Of a stretch of 64,000 nt of DNA, positions 43,507-52,385 are shown one piece after another (positions within the stretch are counted from its first letter, which is position 1; the number at the start of each line of letters is the position of its first letter). The stretch spans positions 2,781,001-2,845,000 of the forward strand of contig NZ_CP140706.1 of NCBI RefSeq assembly GCF_034555375.1. The letters run 5' to 3'. The notes below the pieces were generated by a model that made no database searches, was not told the DNA's origin, and worked only from the letters and a program-made list of their open reading frames with translations. The DNA is from Pseudomonas sp. B33.4. Lineage in GTDB: Bacteria > Pseudomonadota > Gammaproteobacteria > Pseudomonadales > Pseudomonadaceae. Made by a program: the position numbers and the translations under genes.

Positions 43507-46500
43507 ACGACGGTTATGCCGAACTGCACTGCTTGTCGAACTTCAGTTTCCAGCGCGGTGCGTCCAGTGCGCTGGAGCTGTTCCAGCGCGCGAAAAAACA
43601 CGGCTATCAGGCACTGGCAATCACCGATGAATGCACATTGGCCGGGATCGTGCGGGCGTGGCAAGCGGCAAAATCAGTTGAGCTACCGCTGATCATTGGC
43701 AGTGAAGTGCGCATCGAAAACGGCCCGAAACTGCTGTTGCTGGTGGAGAACCTGGCGGGCTATCAGGCGCTGTGCGGCTTGATCACTCGCGCGCGGCGGC
43801 GCACGCAAAAAGGCCAGTATCAGGTGTTGCGCGAAGATTTCAGCGAGCCGCAACCGGGGCTGCTGGTGTTGTGGGTGCCGGACTCGCTTGATCAGGTAGA
43901 CGAGGGCCGTTGGCTGCGGCAGACCTTCGGCGAACGCCTGTGGCTGGCGGTGCAATTGCATCGTGGCCAGGACGATCAGCAGCGGCTGGCGGCATTGCTG
44001 AGTCTGGCCGCCGAGTTGCAGATTCCGGCCGTGGCCAGCGGCGATGTGCACATGCACGCCCGTGGCCGGCGCGCCTTGCAGGACACCATGACCGCGATCC
44101 GCCATCACGTCCCGGTGGCCGAAGCCGGGCTGCGTTTGCACCCCAATGGCGAGCGGCATTTGCGCAGCGTCGAGGTATTGCGCGAGTTGTATCCGCAGGC
44201 CTTGCTCGACGAATCGGTGAGTCTGGCCCGGCGCTGCACCTTCGATCTGGGCGAGTTGCGTTATCAATACCCGAAAGAGCTGGTTCCCGAGAGGCACAGC
44301 GCCAGTTCCTGGCTGAGGCAACTGACCAAGGAAGGCATCGCCTGGCGCTGGAAGAAAGGTGCGCCCTTCAAGGTGCTTAGGCAGATCAATAAAGAGCTGA
44401 AGCTGATCGCCGAACTCGGCTACGAAAGTTATTTCCTCACCGTGCACGACGTGGTGCGCTTTGCCCGTGAGCAAAAAATCCTCTGTCAGGGCCGTGGTTC
44501 GGCAGCCAACTCGGCGGTGTGTTTTGCGCTGGGCATCACCGAAATCGACCCGGACCGCACCACGCTGCTGTTCGAACGCTTCATGTCCAGGGAGCGCAAC
44601 GAACCGCCGGATATCGACGTCGACTTCGAACACGAACGCCGTGAAGAGGTCCTGCAATACGTGTTCCGCCGTTACGGCCGTGGTCGTGCGGCGCTGACGG
44701 CGGTGGTCAGCACTTACCACGCTGCCGGCGCGGTACGTGATGTGGCCAAGGCCTTGGGTCTGCCGCCGGATCAGATCAACGCACTGGCCGATTGCTGCGG
44801 CCACTGGAGTGATGAAACCCCGCCGGTCGCGCGTTTGCTGGAAGGTGGTTTCGACCCCGACAGCCCGGTGTTGCGCCGGGTGCTGAGCCTGACCGGGCAG
44901 TTGATCGGCTTCCCCCGACATTTGTCGCAGCATCCCGGTGGCTTCGTGATTTCCGAGCAGCCGCTGGACACGCTGGTGCCGGTCGAGAACGCCGCCATGG
45001 CCGAGCGCACGATCATCCAGTGGGACAAGGACGACCTCGACGCGGTCGGCCTGCTCAAGGTGGATATCCTCGCCCTCGGTATGCTCAGCGCAATCCGTCG
45101 CTGCTTTGACTTGTTGCGCCGTCACCGCAATCAGGATCTGAGCCTGGCGACCATTCCGGCCGAAGACAAGCCGACCTACGAGATGATCAGCCGCGCCGAC
45201 ACCATCGGTGTGTTCCAGATCGAGTCGCGGGCGCAGATGTCGATGCTGCCACGCCTGAAACCGGCGAAGTTCTATGATCTGGTGATCGAAGTGGCCATTG
45301 TCCGCCCGGGGCCGATTCAGGGCGGGATGGTCCATCCGTACTTGCGTCGCCGGAACAAGGAGGAAGAGGAAACCTATCCGTCGCCAGAACTCAAGGTCGT
45401 TCTGGAAAGAACCCTCGGCGTGCCGCTGTTTCAGGAACAGGTGATGCAGATCGCCATTGTCGCCGCCGATTACAGCCCCGGTGAGGCCGATCAATTACGT
45501 CGCTCGATGGCCGCGTGGAAACGTCATGGCGGACTTGAACCGCACAAGGAGCGACTGGCCGCCGGCATGAAGAAAAACGGCTATACGCCGGAGTTCGCCG
45601 CGCAGATTTTCGAGCAGATCAAAGGCTTCGGCAGCTACGGTTTCCCCGAGTCCCACGCCGCCAGTTTCGCCTTGCTGACTTACGCCAGTTGCTGGCTCAA
45701 GTGTCATGAACCGGCGGCATTCGCCTGTGCGCTGATCAACAGCTGGCCGATGGGTTTCTACAGCCCCGATCAGATTTTGCAGGACGCGCGCCGGCATCAG
45801 TTGCAGATTCGCCCGGTCGATGTGCGCGCCAGTGACTGGGATTGCAGCCTGGAAACCACCACGGCGGCGCAACCGGCGATTCGCATGGGCCTGCGCATGA
45901 TCAAGGGTTTTCGCGAGGACGATGCCCGACGCATCGAGGCGGCGCGGGCGAGCGGGGCGTTTGCCGATGTCGCTGATCTGGGCGAGCGGGCGGTGCTCGA
46001 CAGTCGGGCGCAGGCGTTACTCGCCGACTCCGGGGCGTTGCGTGGTTTGGCCGGGCATCGGCATCGGGCGCGCTGGGAAGTGGCCGGGGTGCAGAAACAG
46101 CTGGGCCTGTTTGCCGGGTTGCCAAGTCAGGAGGAGGCCGAGGTGGTGCTGCCCAAACCCAGCGTTGGCGAGGATCTGCACGCCGATTACAGCACCGTCG
46201 GCACCACGTTGGGGCCGCATCCGCTGGCGCTGTTGCGTGGCGAACTCAAAACCCGGCGCTGCCGCAGTTCGCAGGAGTTGCTTGAGGTCGAACACGGCCG
46301 ACCGGTGAGCGTCGCCGGACTGGTGACGGGACGGCAACGACCGGGCACCGCCAGTGGCGTGACCTTCGTGACCCTGGAAGACGAATTCGGCAACGTCAAC
46401 GTGGTGGTCTGGCGCGATCTGGCCGAGCGTCAGCGGCAAGTGCTGGTCGGTTCGCAATTGCTCAAGGTCGATGGCCGCTGGGAGCGCGAGGGCGAAGTGC

Positions 46501-46580
46501 GCCATTTGATTGCAGGCCGCCTGAGCGACCTCAGCCCGCTGCTCAATGGCATTCGCGTGCAGAGCCGCGACTTCCACTGA
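43503..46580 (+). CDS. dnaE2: Error-prone DNA polymerase DnaE2
   Basis: A 1025-residue C-family polymerase. The N-terminal PHP domain ([18 protein letters not shown]) is followed by the palm with [14 protein letters not shown] and [15 protein letters not shown], which holds the catalytic aspartates. IRPGPIQ-like [18 protein letters not shown], the fingers and the C-terminal OB fold ([19 protein letters not shown]) follow. The length is typical of DnaE2. It is translationally coupled to imuB and performs damage-induced mutagenesis under LexA2 control. A class B REP pair follows the stop. Confidence 0.96.
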   Translation: MNDGYAELHCLSNFSFQRGASSALELFQRAKKHGYQALAITDECTLAGIVRAWQAAKSVELPLIIGSEVRIENGPKLLLLVENLAGYQALCGLITRARRRTQKGQYQVLREDFSEPQPGLLVLWVPDSLDQVDEGRWLRQTFGERLWLAVQLHRGQDDQQRLAALLSLAAELQIPAVASGDVHMHARGRRALQDTMTAIRHHVPVAEAGLRLHPNGERHLRSVEVLRELYPQALLDESVSLARRCTFDLGELRYQYPKELVPERHSASSWLRQLTKEGIAWRWKKGAPFKVLRQINKELKLIAELGYESYFLTVHDVVRFAREQKILCQGRGSAANSAVCFALGITEIDPDRTTLLFERFMSRERNEPPDIDVDFEHERREEVLQYVFRRYGRGRAALTAVVSTYHAAGAVRDVAKALGLPPDQINALADCCGHWSDETPPVARLLEGGFDPDSPVLRRVLSLTGQLIGFPRHLSQHPGGFVISEQPLDTLVPVENAAMAERTIIQWDKDDLDAVGLLKVDILALGMLSAIRRCFDLLRRHRNQDLSLATIPAEDKPTYEMISRADTIGVFQIESRAQMSMLPRLKPAKFYDLVIEVAIVRPGPIQGGMVHPYLRRRNKEEEETYPSPELKVVLERTLGVPLFQEQVMQIAIVAADYSPGEADQLRRSMAAWKRHGGLEPHKERLAAGMKKNGYTPEFAAQIFEQIKGFGSYGFPESHAASFALLTYASCWLKCHEPAAFACALINSWPMGFYSPDQILQDARRHQLQIRPVDVRASDWDCSLETTTAAQPAIRMGLRMIKGFREDDARRIEAARASGAFADVADLGERAVLDSRAQALLADSGALRGLAGHRHRARWEVAGVQKQLGLFAGLPSQEEAEVVLPKPSVGEDLHADYSTVGTTLGPHPLALLRGELKTRRCRSSQELLEVEHGRPVSVAGLVTGRQRPGTASGVTFVTLEDEFGNVNVVVWRDLAERQRQVLVGSQLLKVDGRWEREGEVRHLIAGRLSDLSPLLNGIRVQSRDFH

Positions 46581-46593
46581 TCAACACAACCCT

Positions 46594-46682
46594 TGTAGGA
46601 GTGAGCCTGCTCGCGATAGCGGTGTGTCAGACAACATCAACGTGAATGACACACCGCTATCGCGAGCAGGCTCACTCCTACA
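46594..46682. repeat. REP pair, class B
   Basis: Arms TGTAGGAGTGAGCCTGCTCG and complement, downstream of dnaE2. Confidence 0.9.
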
Positions 46683-46830
46683 GGGTTTTGCTTCTGTTCA
46701 AGGCAGCCAATTCACTGGCGTCAAAAAAACCTGTCACGAATGATGGCACTTTGTCATAATGCCGCCCCTTTTCAGCTCCCGCTGCGCTTTGCCGCGCCGG
46801 GACATCCCCGTTTTTCAAAAGGAATATTCA

Positions 46831-47523
46831 GTGAGAATGATCTCCCGGATGCTGGTTTCAGGCGTCGCGATTGCTGTGCTCGGCACGATTGCCGGCACAC
46901 TCGCCGGTTGCGCCACCGAAAGCTCCCGCGCGCTGCCGGTGGCCAAGGTAGAAAGCGCCACACAAGTCTGGACCGGCGTTCGCGTGCCAATGGCCGTGGG
47001 CAAGTTCGACAACCGCTCCAGCTACATGCGCGGGATATTCTCCGACGGCGTCGACCGTCTCGGCGGTCAGGCCAAGACCATCCTCATCACCCACTTGCAG
47101 CAAACCAATCGCTTCAGCGTGCTGGATCGCGACAACATGGGCGAAATCCAGCAGGAAGCCGCGATCAAGGGCCAGGCGCAACGCTTGAAAGGCGCCGATT
47201 ACGTGGTCACCGGTGACGTCACCGAGTTCGGCCGCAAAGAGACTGGCGATCATCAACTGTTCGGCATTCTCGGCCGTGGCAAAACTCAAGTCGCCTACGC
47301 CAAGGTCAACCTGAACATCGTCAACATCAGCACTTCCGAAGTGGTGTATTCGACTCAGGGCGCCGGCGAATACGCTTTGTCCAACCGCGAAATCATCGGC
47401 TTCGGCGGCACCGCTGCCTACGACTCCACCCTCAACGGCAAAGTACTGGATCTGGCCATGCGCGAGGCGATCAATCGTCTGGTGGATGGCATGAACGCCG
47501 GTGCCTGGAAACCGGGCAACTGA
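46831..47523 (+). CDS. CsgG/HfaB-like outer-membrane lipoprotein
   Basis: A 230-residue lipoprotein: the signal peptide ends in TLAGC with the lipid-acceptor Cys at 27. The body shows the CsgG-family pattern VGKFDNRSSYMRGIFSDGVDRLG, TNRFSVLDRDNMGEIQQE and AIKGQAQRLKGADYVVTGDVTEFG. CsgG forms the curlin secretion pore; this homologue is shorter and has no curli genes nearby. GTG 46831 was chosen because AAAGGA lies seven bases upstream; ATG 46837 is the alternative. It is followed by two further small lipoprotein genes, a three-gene set also found in Neisseria (GNA1162 region) and other proteobacteria. Confidence 0.85.
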   Translation: MRMISRMLVSGVAIAVLGTIAGTLAGCATESSRALPVAKVESATQVWTGVRVPMAVGKFDNRSSYMRGIFSDGVDRLGGQAKTILITHLQQTNRFSVLDRDNMGEIQQEAAIKGQAQRLKGADYVVTGDVTEFGRKETGDHQLFGILGRGKTQVAYAKVNLNIVNISTSEVVYSTQGAGEYALSNREIIGFGGTAAYDSTLNGKVLDLAMREAINRLVDGMNAGAWKPGN

Positions 47524-47551
47524 TCGACGCCCATTGCAAGGAGCAACACCC

Positions 47552-47923
47552 ATGACTCTGAATCTGTCGCGCTCGTTGATGGCGCTGACGCTGGCTGCCA
47601 GTGCCTTGCTGGCCGGTTGTGCTGCCGGCCCGCAAACCCTGTACCAATGGGAAGGCTACGAGCCGCAAGTCTACGAATACTTCAAAGGCGAAGAGCCGAA
47701 AGAAGCCCAGGCTGAAGCGCTGGAACGTGACCTGCAGAAAATCCGCTCCACCGGCAAAGCCGTACCACCGGGTTACCACGCGCACCTTGGCCTGCTCTAT
47801 CTGAGCATGGGCAAGGACGACCAGATGGTGCAGCAGTTCAAAACCGAGAAAACCCTGTTCCCCGAGTCCGGCACGTACATGGATTTCCTGCTCAAGAACG
47901 CCAAGAGCGGAGACGCGAAATGA
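47552..47923 (+). CDS. DUF4810 family lipoprotein
   Basis: A 123-residue lipoprotein with lipobox LLAGC (acceptor Cys23) followed by the DUF4810 signature TLYQWEGYEPQVYEYFKGE, the helical KEAQAEALERDLQKI and a TPR-like helix pair (VPPGYHAHLGLLYLSMGKDDQMVQQF). AAGGAG at 47538-47543 fixes ATG 47552. Its stop overlaps the start of the DUF799 gene. Function unknown; it probably works with the CsgG-like protein at the outer membrane. Confidence 0.88.
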   Translation: MTLNLSRSLMALTLAASALLAGCAAGPQTLYQWEGYEPQVYEYFKGEEPKEAQAEALERDLQKIRSTGKAVPPGYHAHLGLLYLSMGKDDQMVQQFKTEKTLFPESGTYMDFLLKNAKSGDAK

Positions 47924-48579
47924 TCGCGCGTACCTTGAAACTGCTGGCCGCCGGTCTGGCCCTGACCGTGCTGGGTGGCTGCGTCGCCCCCAAAACCGTG
48001 GATTACTCGGCCTACAAACAGGCGCGGCCGAAAACCATTCTGGTGCTGCCACCGCTGAATACCTCGCCGGATGTGAAGGCGTCGTACAGCCTGCTGTCGC
48101 AAGTGACGTTCCCGCTGGCCGAGGCCGGTTACTACGTGCTGCCGATCGCGCTGGTTGACGAGACGTTCCGCCAGAACGGCCTGACCACCCCGGACGATAT
48201 CCATCAGGCACCGCCGAGCAAACTGAAGGAAATCTTCGGTGCGGACGCGGCGCTGTACATCACCGTGACCGAGTACGGCACGCGTTACATGGTGATCAGC
48301 AGCGAAACTGCGGTGACCGCAACGGCGAAACTGGTCGACCTGAAAAGCGGCACGACGCTGTGGACCGGTTCGGCGCGGGCGTCGAGCGAGGAGGGCGGCA
48401 ACAACGGTGGTGGCGGTCTGATCGGCATGCTGATCACGGCGGCTGTGAAGCAGGTCATCAACAGCGCCACCGATGCCGGCTACCCGATTGCCGGTGTGGC
48501 GAGCAATCGTCTGCTCTCGGCCGGACATCGCGCAGGCCTGCTGTACGGCCCACGCTCGCCGAAGTACGGCACGGACTAA
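47920..48579 (+). CDS. DUF799 (GNA1162-like) lipoprotein
   Basis: A 219-residue lipoprotein with lipobox LGGC (acceptor Cys21). KTILVLPPLNTSPDVKASYSLLSQVTFPLAEAGYYVLPIALVDETFRQNGL and DAALYITVTEYGTRY-type segments match the DUF799 family, whose Neisseria member is the outer-membrane antigen GNA1162. It has a TolB-N/ABA-like alpha/beta fold. It is translationally coupled to the DUF4810 gene. A REP pair follows. Together the three lipoproteins look like a transport or assembly complex of unknown cargo. Confidence 0.88.
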   Translation: MIARTLKLLAAGLALTVLGGCVAPKTVDYSAYKQARPKTILVLPPLNTSPDVKASYSLLSQVTFPLAEAGYYVLPIALVDETFRQNGLTTPDDIHQAPPSKLKEIFGADAALYITVTEYGTRYMVISSETAVTATAKLVDLKSGTTLWTGSARASSEEGGNNGGGGLIGMLITAAVKQVINSATDAGYPIAGVASNRLLSAGHRAGLLYGPRSPKYGTD

Positions 48580-48595
48580 GAAACGATACAAATCC

Positions 48596-48688
48596 CTGTG
48601 GGAGCGAGCTTGCTCGCGAAGGCGTCATACCGGTCGACACAATTGCTGACTGATCCGCCGCTTTCGCGAGCAAGCTCGCTCCCACAGG
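48596..48688. repeat. REP pair, class A (GAGCTTGCTC variant)
   Basis: Inverted arms CTGTGGGAGCGAGCTTGCTC / complement between two convergent genes. Confidence 0.9.
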
Positions 48689-48707
48689 GGGAATGCGTTG
48701 CTCTGGG

Positions 48708-49370
48708 TTATTTCGGGGCTGGCCAAAACCGCTCGCCACCCCCCGGCGCTTCCGTCCACGCTTGCAACGAGCGGGTCGGCAGATCGAAGTAGTCGCGGGT
48801 TCGCGCGTAACCATGGCCACCCATGCGTCCGATCGCGTCCAGGCCCAGTTGATCGATGTACAGCGTCTTTGGGTCGATCAACTCATCGCGCACGTGCGCC
48901 ATCAACACCTCGCCAAAAATGATCTCACGTGACTGACCGATGTTCAGCGCCATCATCCGCCGGCATTCCAGTGCCACCGGTGCCTCACCGATGCGCGGGC
49001 ATTTCACTGTCGTACCGGGAATCGCCGTCAGCCCCGCAGCGGTCAGTTCATCGAACCCCGGCGCGAAGGGCACGGCGCAGACGTTCATGGCCTCCACCAG
49101 TGCATCGCTGACGATGTTCACGGTGAACTCCTGATTGAGCTGGATATTGCGCGTTGTGTCTTTCGGACTTTGATCGCCGTAATTCTCGACACCCAATGCC
49201 AGAATCGGTGGATCGGCCGACAGTGCATTGAAAAAGCTGAACGGCGCGGCATTGACCCGGCCCTCGCCATCGATGGTGGTGACCAGCGCAATCGGCCGGG
49301 GCACGACGCTGCCGATCAGGATCTTGTATTTTTCCCGTGGGCTGAGCTGGCTGAAATCAAAGCTGTGCAT
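48708..49370 (-). CDS. Flavin reductase-like FMN-binding protein
   Basis: A 220-residue member of the flavin-reductase-like domain family (DIM6/NTAB type). IGSVVPRPIALVTTIDGEGRVNAAPFSFFNALSADPP is the FMN-binding start, followed by DTTRNIQLNQEFTVNIVSD. Such proteins supply reduced flavin to monooxygenases or act as FMN oxidoreductases. It begins 11 bases after the amidohydrolase stop and is the last gene of the minus-strand run with the polyamine-type importer. No partner monooxygenase gene is visible in the window. Confidence 0.88.
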   Translation of the reverse strand: MHSFDFSQLSPREKYKILIGSVVPRPIALVTTIDGEGRVNAAPFSFFNALSADPPILALGVENYGDQSPKDTTRNIQLNQEFTVNIVSDALVEAMNVCAVPFAPGFDELTAAGLTAIPGTTVKCPRIGEAPVALECRRMMALNIGQSREIIFGEVLMAHVRDELIDPKTLYIDQLGLDAIGRMGGHGYARTRDYFDLPTRSLQAWTEAPGGGERFWPAPK

Positions 49371-49381
49371 GGCAGAAGTCT

Positions 49382-50869
49382 CTAGGCAAGTGGATCAATC
49401 GCGCTCAACGGCGCGTCGGCGCTGTAGTCATCGGCGAACGGAATGGCCGGATGGAACAGGGTTTTCCAGTCCGGTCGGGCAAAGGCCCGATCGCTGTGGC
49501 TGCGCATCAGTTTTTCGTATTGGCGTTGGGCCTGGCGTTGCAGGCTGGGGTAGTCGACGCCGCTGACCTGACCGTCGTGCATCACACAGCGACCGTCGAT
49601 GTAACTGGCGATGCAATCGTCGCCACGACCTGCCAGCAGCAGGTTTTTCAATGGATCGAACAGCGGCCCCAGATGCAGGCCGCGCAGGCTGAACACGGTA
49701 ATGTCGGCTTTGGCGCCGGGGGCCAGGCGGCCGATATCATCACGCCCCAGTGCCCGCGCGCCGCCAAGCGTCGCGGCGTTGTACAGGTCGAGGCTGCTGG
49801 TCAGCGCCGGGCCGCCCTCCATCAAGCGAGCGATGTTCAAGCCGTGGCGCATGTTTTCCAGCAGATCCGCAGGCCAGGTGTCAGTGCCCAGCGCAAAGTT
49901 GATGCCCCTGGCGCGGTAGCGACCGAACGAGTTCAGCGCTTCGCCGTCACGGGCAAACACCAACGGGCAATGCACCAGACTCGCGCCGGCGTCGATAACC
50001 CGCTGCAAATCGTCATTGCCAGTGGTGTAGATGCCGTGTGGCAGCAGACTGCGCGGCGTGAGCAACTCCAGTTGCTGCAACCAGCCCAGCGGCGAGGTGC
50101 CGCGCAATTGCTCGACCATCGCCACTTCGCTGAGCGCCTGACAGCAATGCAGGCGCATCGGTGCATTGAGTTCGCGGCTCAGCGCCGAGGTGCGTTGCAG
50201 CAACGCCGGGGTGCAGGTCTGGATGCGATCGGGCAACAGCGCACCGCGAATCAAACCGTTGTGCGCGCCGTCGAAATCCTTGAAGAAGCGTTCAGCGGCA
50301 CCCAGCCCGGCCAGTCCTCGTTCCTCATCCCAGTGATGGGCGATTGAGCCGTCGGCGCGCCAGTAACTCATGCCGCTCATGTAGCAGGGGCCGAGGTAAG
50401 TTCGCAGCCCTGACTCTGCCGCCACCTCGGCGACGGCGGCAAATTCATCGTAGGTTTCCGCCCACTCGCGGTAGTACATCGAGGTGATCGGCATCGCCGT
50501 GGTGATGCCGTTGCGGATCAACTGAGTGAAGGCGTAGCGGTATTTGAAGACCTCTTCTTGCGGGCTGTAAGTTTCACGCGGGCCGGCAGCCAGATACTCG
50601 GCGGACCACATGCGGCCCATGCTGCGCTCGTCGCCGTTGTCCAGCGTCAGCACCGTGGAATCGAGATCGCCCAGCGCATCCAGATCGATGAAACCGGGGC
50701 CGATCAGGGCATTGCCGTAGTCGATCCACTGATCCACCGGCCCCTGATAACCACGGCCGACAAATTCGATACGCGAGCCGGCAAACACGACTTCACCGTC
50801 GCGCCACAGCACATGCTGCGTGCCGTCGAAACCGACCACGCAAGTGGCGCGCAGGCCGATGCGTTTCAC
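49382..50869 (-). CDS. Amidohydrolase (ATZ/TRZ-like) with altered first metal motif
   Basis: A 495-residue amidohydrolase. It has the usual beta-sandwich start (RIEFVGRGYQ), MRLHCCQ, LLPHGIYTTG, FALGTDTWPADLLENMRHG and the closing GRLAPGKAD-like LAPGAKADITVF. However, the strand-1 metal ligands, normally H-x-H after PGF, read GPGFIDLDALGDLDS, so both histidines are replaced by Asp/Ala context. The later ligands appear intact. This could mean a mononuclear or catalytically altered enzyme. It overlaps the upstream cytosine-deaminase-like gene by four bases (ATGA), so the two are made together. Substrate unknown. Confidence 0.82.
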   Translation of the reverse strand: MKRIGLRATCVVGFDGTQHVLWRDGEVVFAGSRIEFVGRGYQGPVDQWIDYGNALIGPGFIDLDALGDLDSTVLTLDNGDERSMGRMWSAEYLAAGPRETYSPQEEVFKYRYAFTQLIRNGITTAMPITSMYYREWAETYDEFAAVAEVAAESGLRTYLGPCYMSGMSYWRADGSIAHHWDEERGLAGLGAAERFFKDFDGAHNGLIRGALLPDRIQTCTPALLQRTSALSRELNAPMRLHCCQALSEVAMVEQLRGTSPLGWLQQLELLTPRSLLPHGIYTTGNDDLQRVIDAGASLVHCPLVFARDGEALNSFGRYRARGINFALGTDTWPADLLENMRHGLNIARLMEGGPALTSSLDLYNAATLGGARALGRDDIGRLAPGAKADITVFSLRGLHLGPLFDPLKNLLLAGRGDDCIASYIDGRCVMHDGQVSGVDYPSLQRQAQRQYEKLMRSHSDRAFARPDWKTLFHPAIPFADDYSADAPLSAIDPLA

Positions 50870-52062
50870 AGGCGGCTGTCCAGCAAACGACCGCCGCTAG
50901 CGATCAAGGAACCCGCGCGATAGACCTGCCGCAATGGCCGCGCAACGACGGCTTCGCCAAGGGTTTCAACCGGCATCAGCAAGAAGTCCGCACGCTGCCC
51001 GAGCGCAAATCCATAATCCGCAATGCCCAGCGCTCGCGCACCATTGACCGTGGCCGCGTCAAACGCCGCCGCCAGTTCATCGTCCTTGCCCAGATCAAAG
51101 CGAAACGCCAACAACATTGCCCGCTCCAGCATGTCGCCATTGCCCATCGGCGACCACGCATCGCGGATGCCATCGGAACCCAGGCAGACATTCACGCCGA
51201 CTTCACGCAACGGCAGAAATGGCGGCACCGCCGTGTCGGCGGGCGCCGAACTCATCAGCGAAATACCCAGCGCCGCCAAGCGTTCAGCGACCGGTTTGAC
51301 CTGGCTCCACGGCAACATGCCGAGGCAATAGGCGTGGCTGATCATCACCCGGTTTTGCAGGCTGAAACGCTCAGTGTAATCGGCGATCAGCGCGATTTGC
51401 CACAGGCCCAGTTCACCTTTGTCATGCAGGTGAATATCCACGCCACGACCAAACTCTGCCGCCAGTTTGAAGACGAAATCCAGCTGCGCAATCGGGTCGT
51501 TGTCGATACCGCAGGGATCAAGTCCGCCGACATTCTCGACGCCCAGTGTCATGGCTTCACGCATCAATTCGGCGGTGCCGGGGCGGCTGATCAACCCGGT
51601 TTGCGGGAACACCACCAGTTGCAGATCGATCAGGTCTTTGTAGCGTTCACGCAATTGCTGCATGGCTTCGACGTGACGCAGGCCGAATTCCGGGTCGATG
51701 TCGACGTGGCAGCGCATCGTCAGCGAGCCGCGCGCGATGCAGTTTTCCAGCAGCGCACCGGCGCGTTCGGCGATGGGGGCCGTGACTTCGCGGAGGATGC
51801 GGCGTTCGTTGCTGATGTAATCCTTGAGCGTGGGGCCGGCGCTGTTCGGGCGCCAGGGTTGGCCGTAGAGGGTTTTGTCGAGGTGGACGTGGCTTTCGAC
51901 CAGCGCGCTGGTGAGCAGTTGGTTGTGGCCATCGATGTCGCTGGCGGCCAGCGGCGTATTGGTGGCCGGGCGGCGCTGGGCGAACCGGCCGTTGTCGATC
52001 AGCAGGTCTTCGGCGGGGGCGCCGTAGGGGCGTACGTTGCGGAGCCAGTGTGGCTGGGTCAT
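50866..52062 (-). CDS. Cytosine-deaminase-like amidohydrolase
   Basis: A 398-residue enzyme with a complete metal site: SHVHLDKT, RCHVDIDP, VDIHLHDKGE, ISHAYCLG and GSDGIRDAWSPMGNGDMLERA. These are hallmarks of the CodA/N-isopropylammelide-type deaminases acting on cyclic N-heterocycles. ATG 52062 was chosen as the start of the family N-terminus; the frame runs back into the MITE-like element to 52182 without support. The gene is coupled to the downstream amidohydrolase and lies below a polyamine-type importer, from which it is separated by the element. Substrate is unproven. Confidence 0.85.
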   Translation of the reverse strand: MTQPHWLRNVRPYGAPAEDLLIDNGRFAQRRPATNTPLAASDIDGHNQLLTSALVESHVHLDKTLYGQPWRPNSAGPTLKDYISNERRILREVTAPIAERAGALLENCIARGSLTMRCHVDIDPEFGLRHVEAMQQLRERYKDLIDLQLVVFPQTGLISRPGTAELMREAMTLGVENVGGLDPCGIDNDPIAQLDFVFKLAAEFGRGVDIHLHDKGELGLWQIALIADYTERFSLQNRVMISHAYCLGMLPWSQVKPVAERLAALGISLMSSAPADTAVPPFLPLREVGVNVCLGSDGIRDAWSPMGNGDMLERAMLLAFRFDLGKDDELAAAFDAATVNGARALGIADYGFALGQRADFLLMPVETLGEAVVARPLRQVYRAGSLIASGGRLLDSRL

Positions 52063-52385
52063 ACAAACCTCGTAGGTCTTTGAATTTTTTTCCCTCACCC
52101 TAGCCCTCTCCCGGAGGGAGAGGGGACCGAATGGGGGATATTGAAGAAGTACACCGACCTGAAAGTCCGGCTGTGAATCCAAAGTTCACCGGTTTGAAAG
52201 CTCTGCTGTGAATCCAAAGCTGACCGGTTTGAAAGTGCAGATGTGAATCCAAAGCTGACCGGTTTGAAAGCTCGGCTGTGAATCCATAATCGACTCGGTT
52301 TATCAGGTCGGCGTATGGCGCAAGACACCTCGGTCAGTCCCCTCTACCCCTGGGAGAGGGCTAGGGTGAGGGCAGCGGTTGCGGA
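52063..52385. other. 323-base non-coding gap occupied by a MITE-like element
   Basis: Between the binding-protein gene and the deaminase-like gene on the same strand. Almost the whole gap is the repeat element described at 52092-52373. No gene was found here; a promoter for the downstream genes could lie near its left end. Confidence 0.75.
52092..52373. repeat. MITE-like element, copy 3, with 35-bp tandem repeats
   Basis: Outer inverted ends CCCTCACCCTAGCCCTCTCC / AGGGCTAGGGTGAGGG, inner inverted pair CACCGACCTG / CAGGTCGGCGTA, and a core of 35-bp tandem units. TGTGAATCC occurs at 52172, 52207, 52242 and 52277, with GGTTTGAAAG between. This is the longest of the three copies in the window. 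Confidence 0.85.

Noticed and set aside
43683..45494. 600-codon minus-strand frame opposite dnaE2
   Set aside because: Antisense shadow of a well-conserved polymerase gene with no recognisable protein family.
46831..47523. Curli secretion locus
   Set aside because: Only a CsgG-type homologue is present; no csgA, csgB, csgE or csgF genes are nearby and the protein is shorter than CsgG.
52063..52182. Upstream extension of the cytosine-deaminase-like protein
   Set aside because: It is translated from the end of a repeat element (GPLSLRERARVREK), with the family N-terminus beginning at ATG 52062.
52160..52300. 35-bp periodic repeats as a CRISPR array
   Set aside because: The units are contiguous tandem copies with no unique spacers, there are no cas genes, and they lie inside an element with conserved inverted ends.
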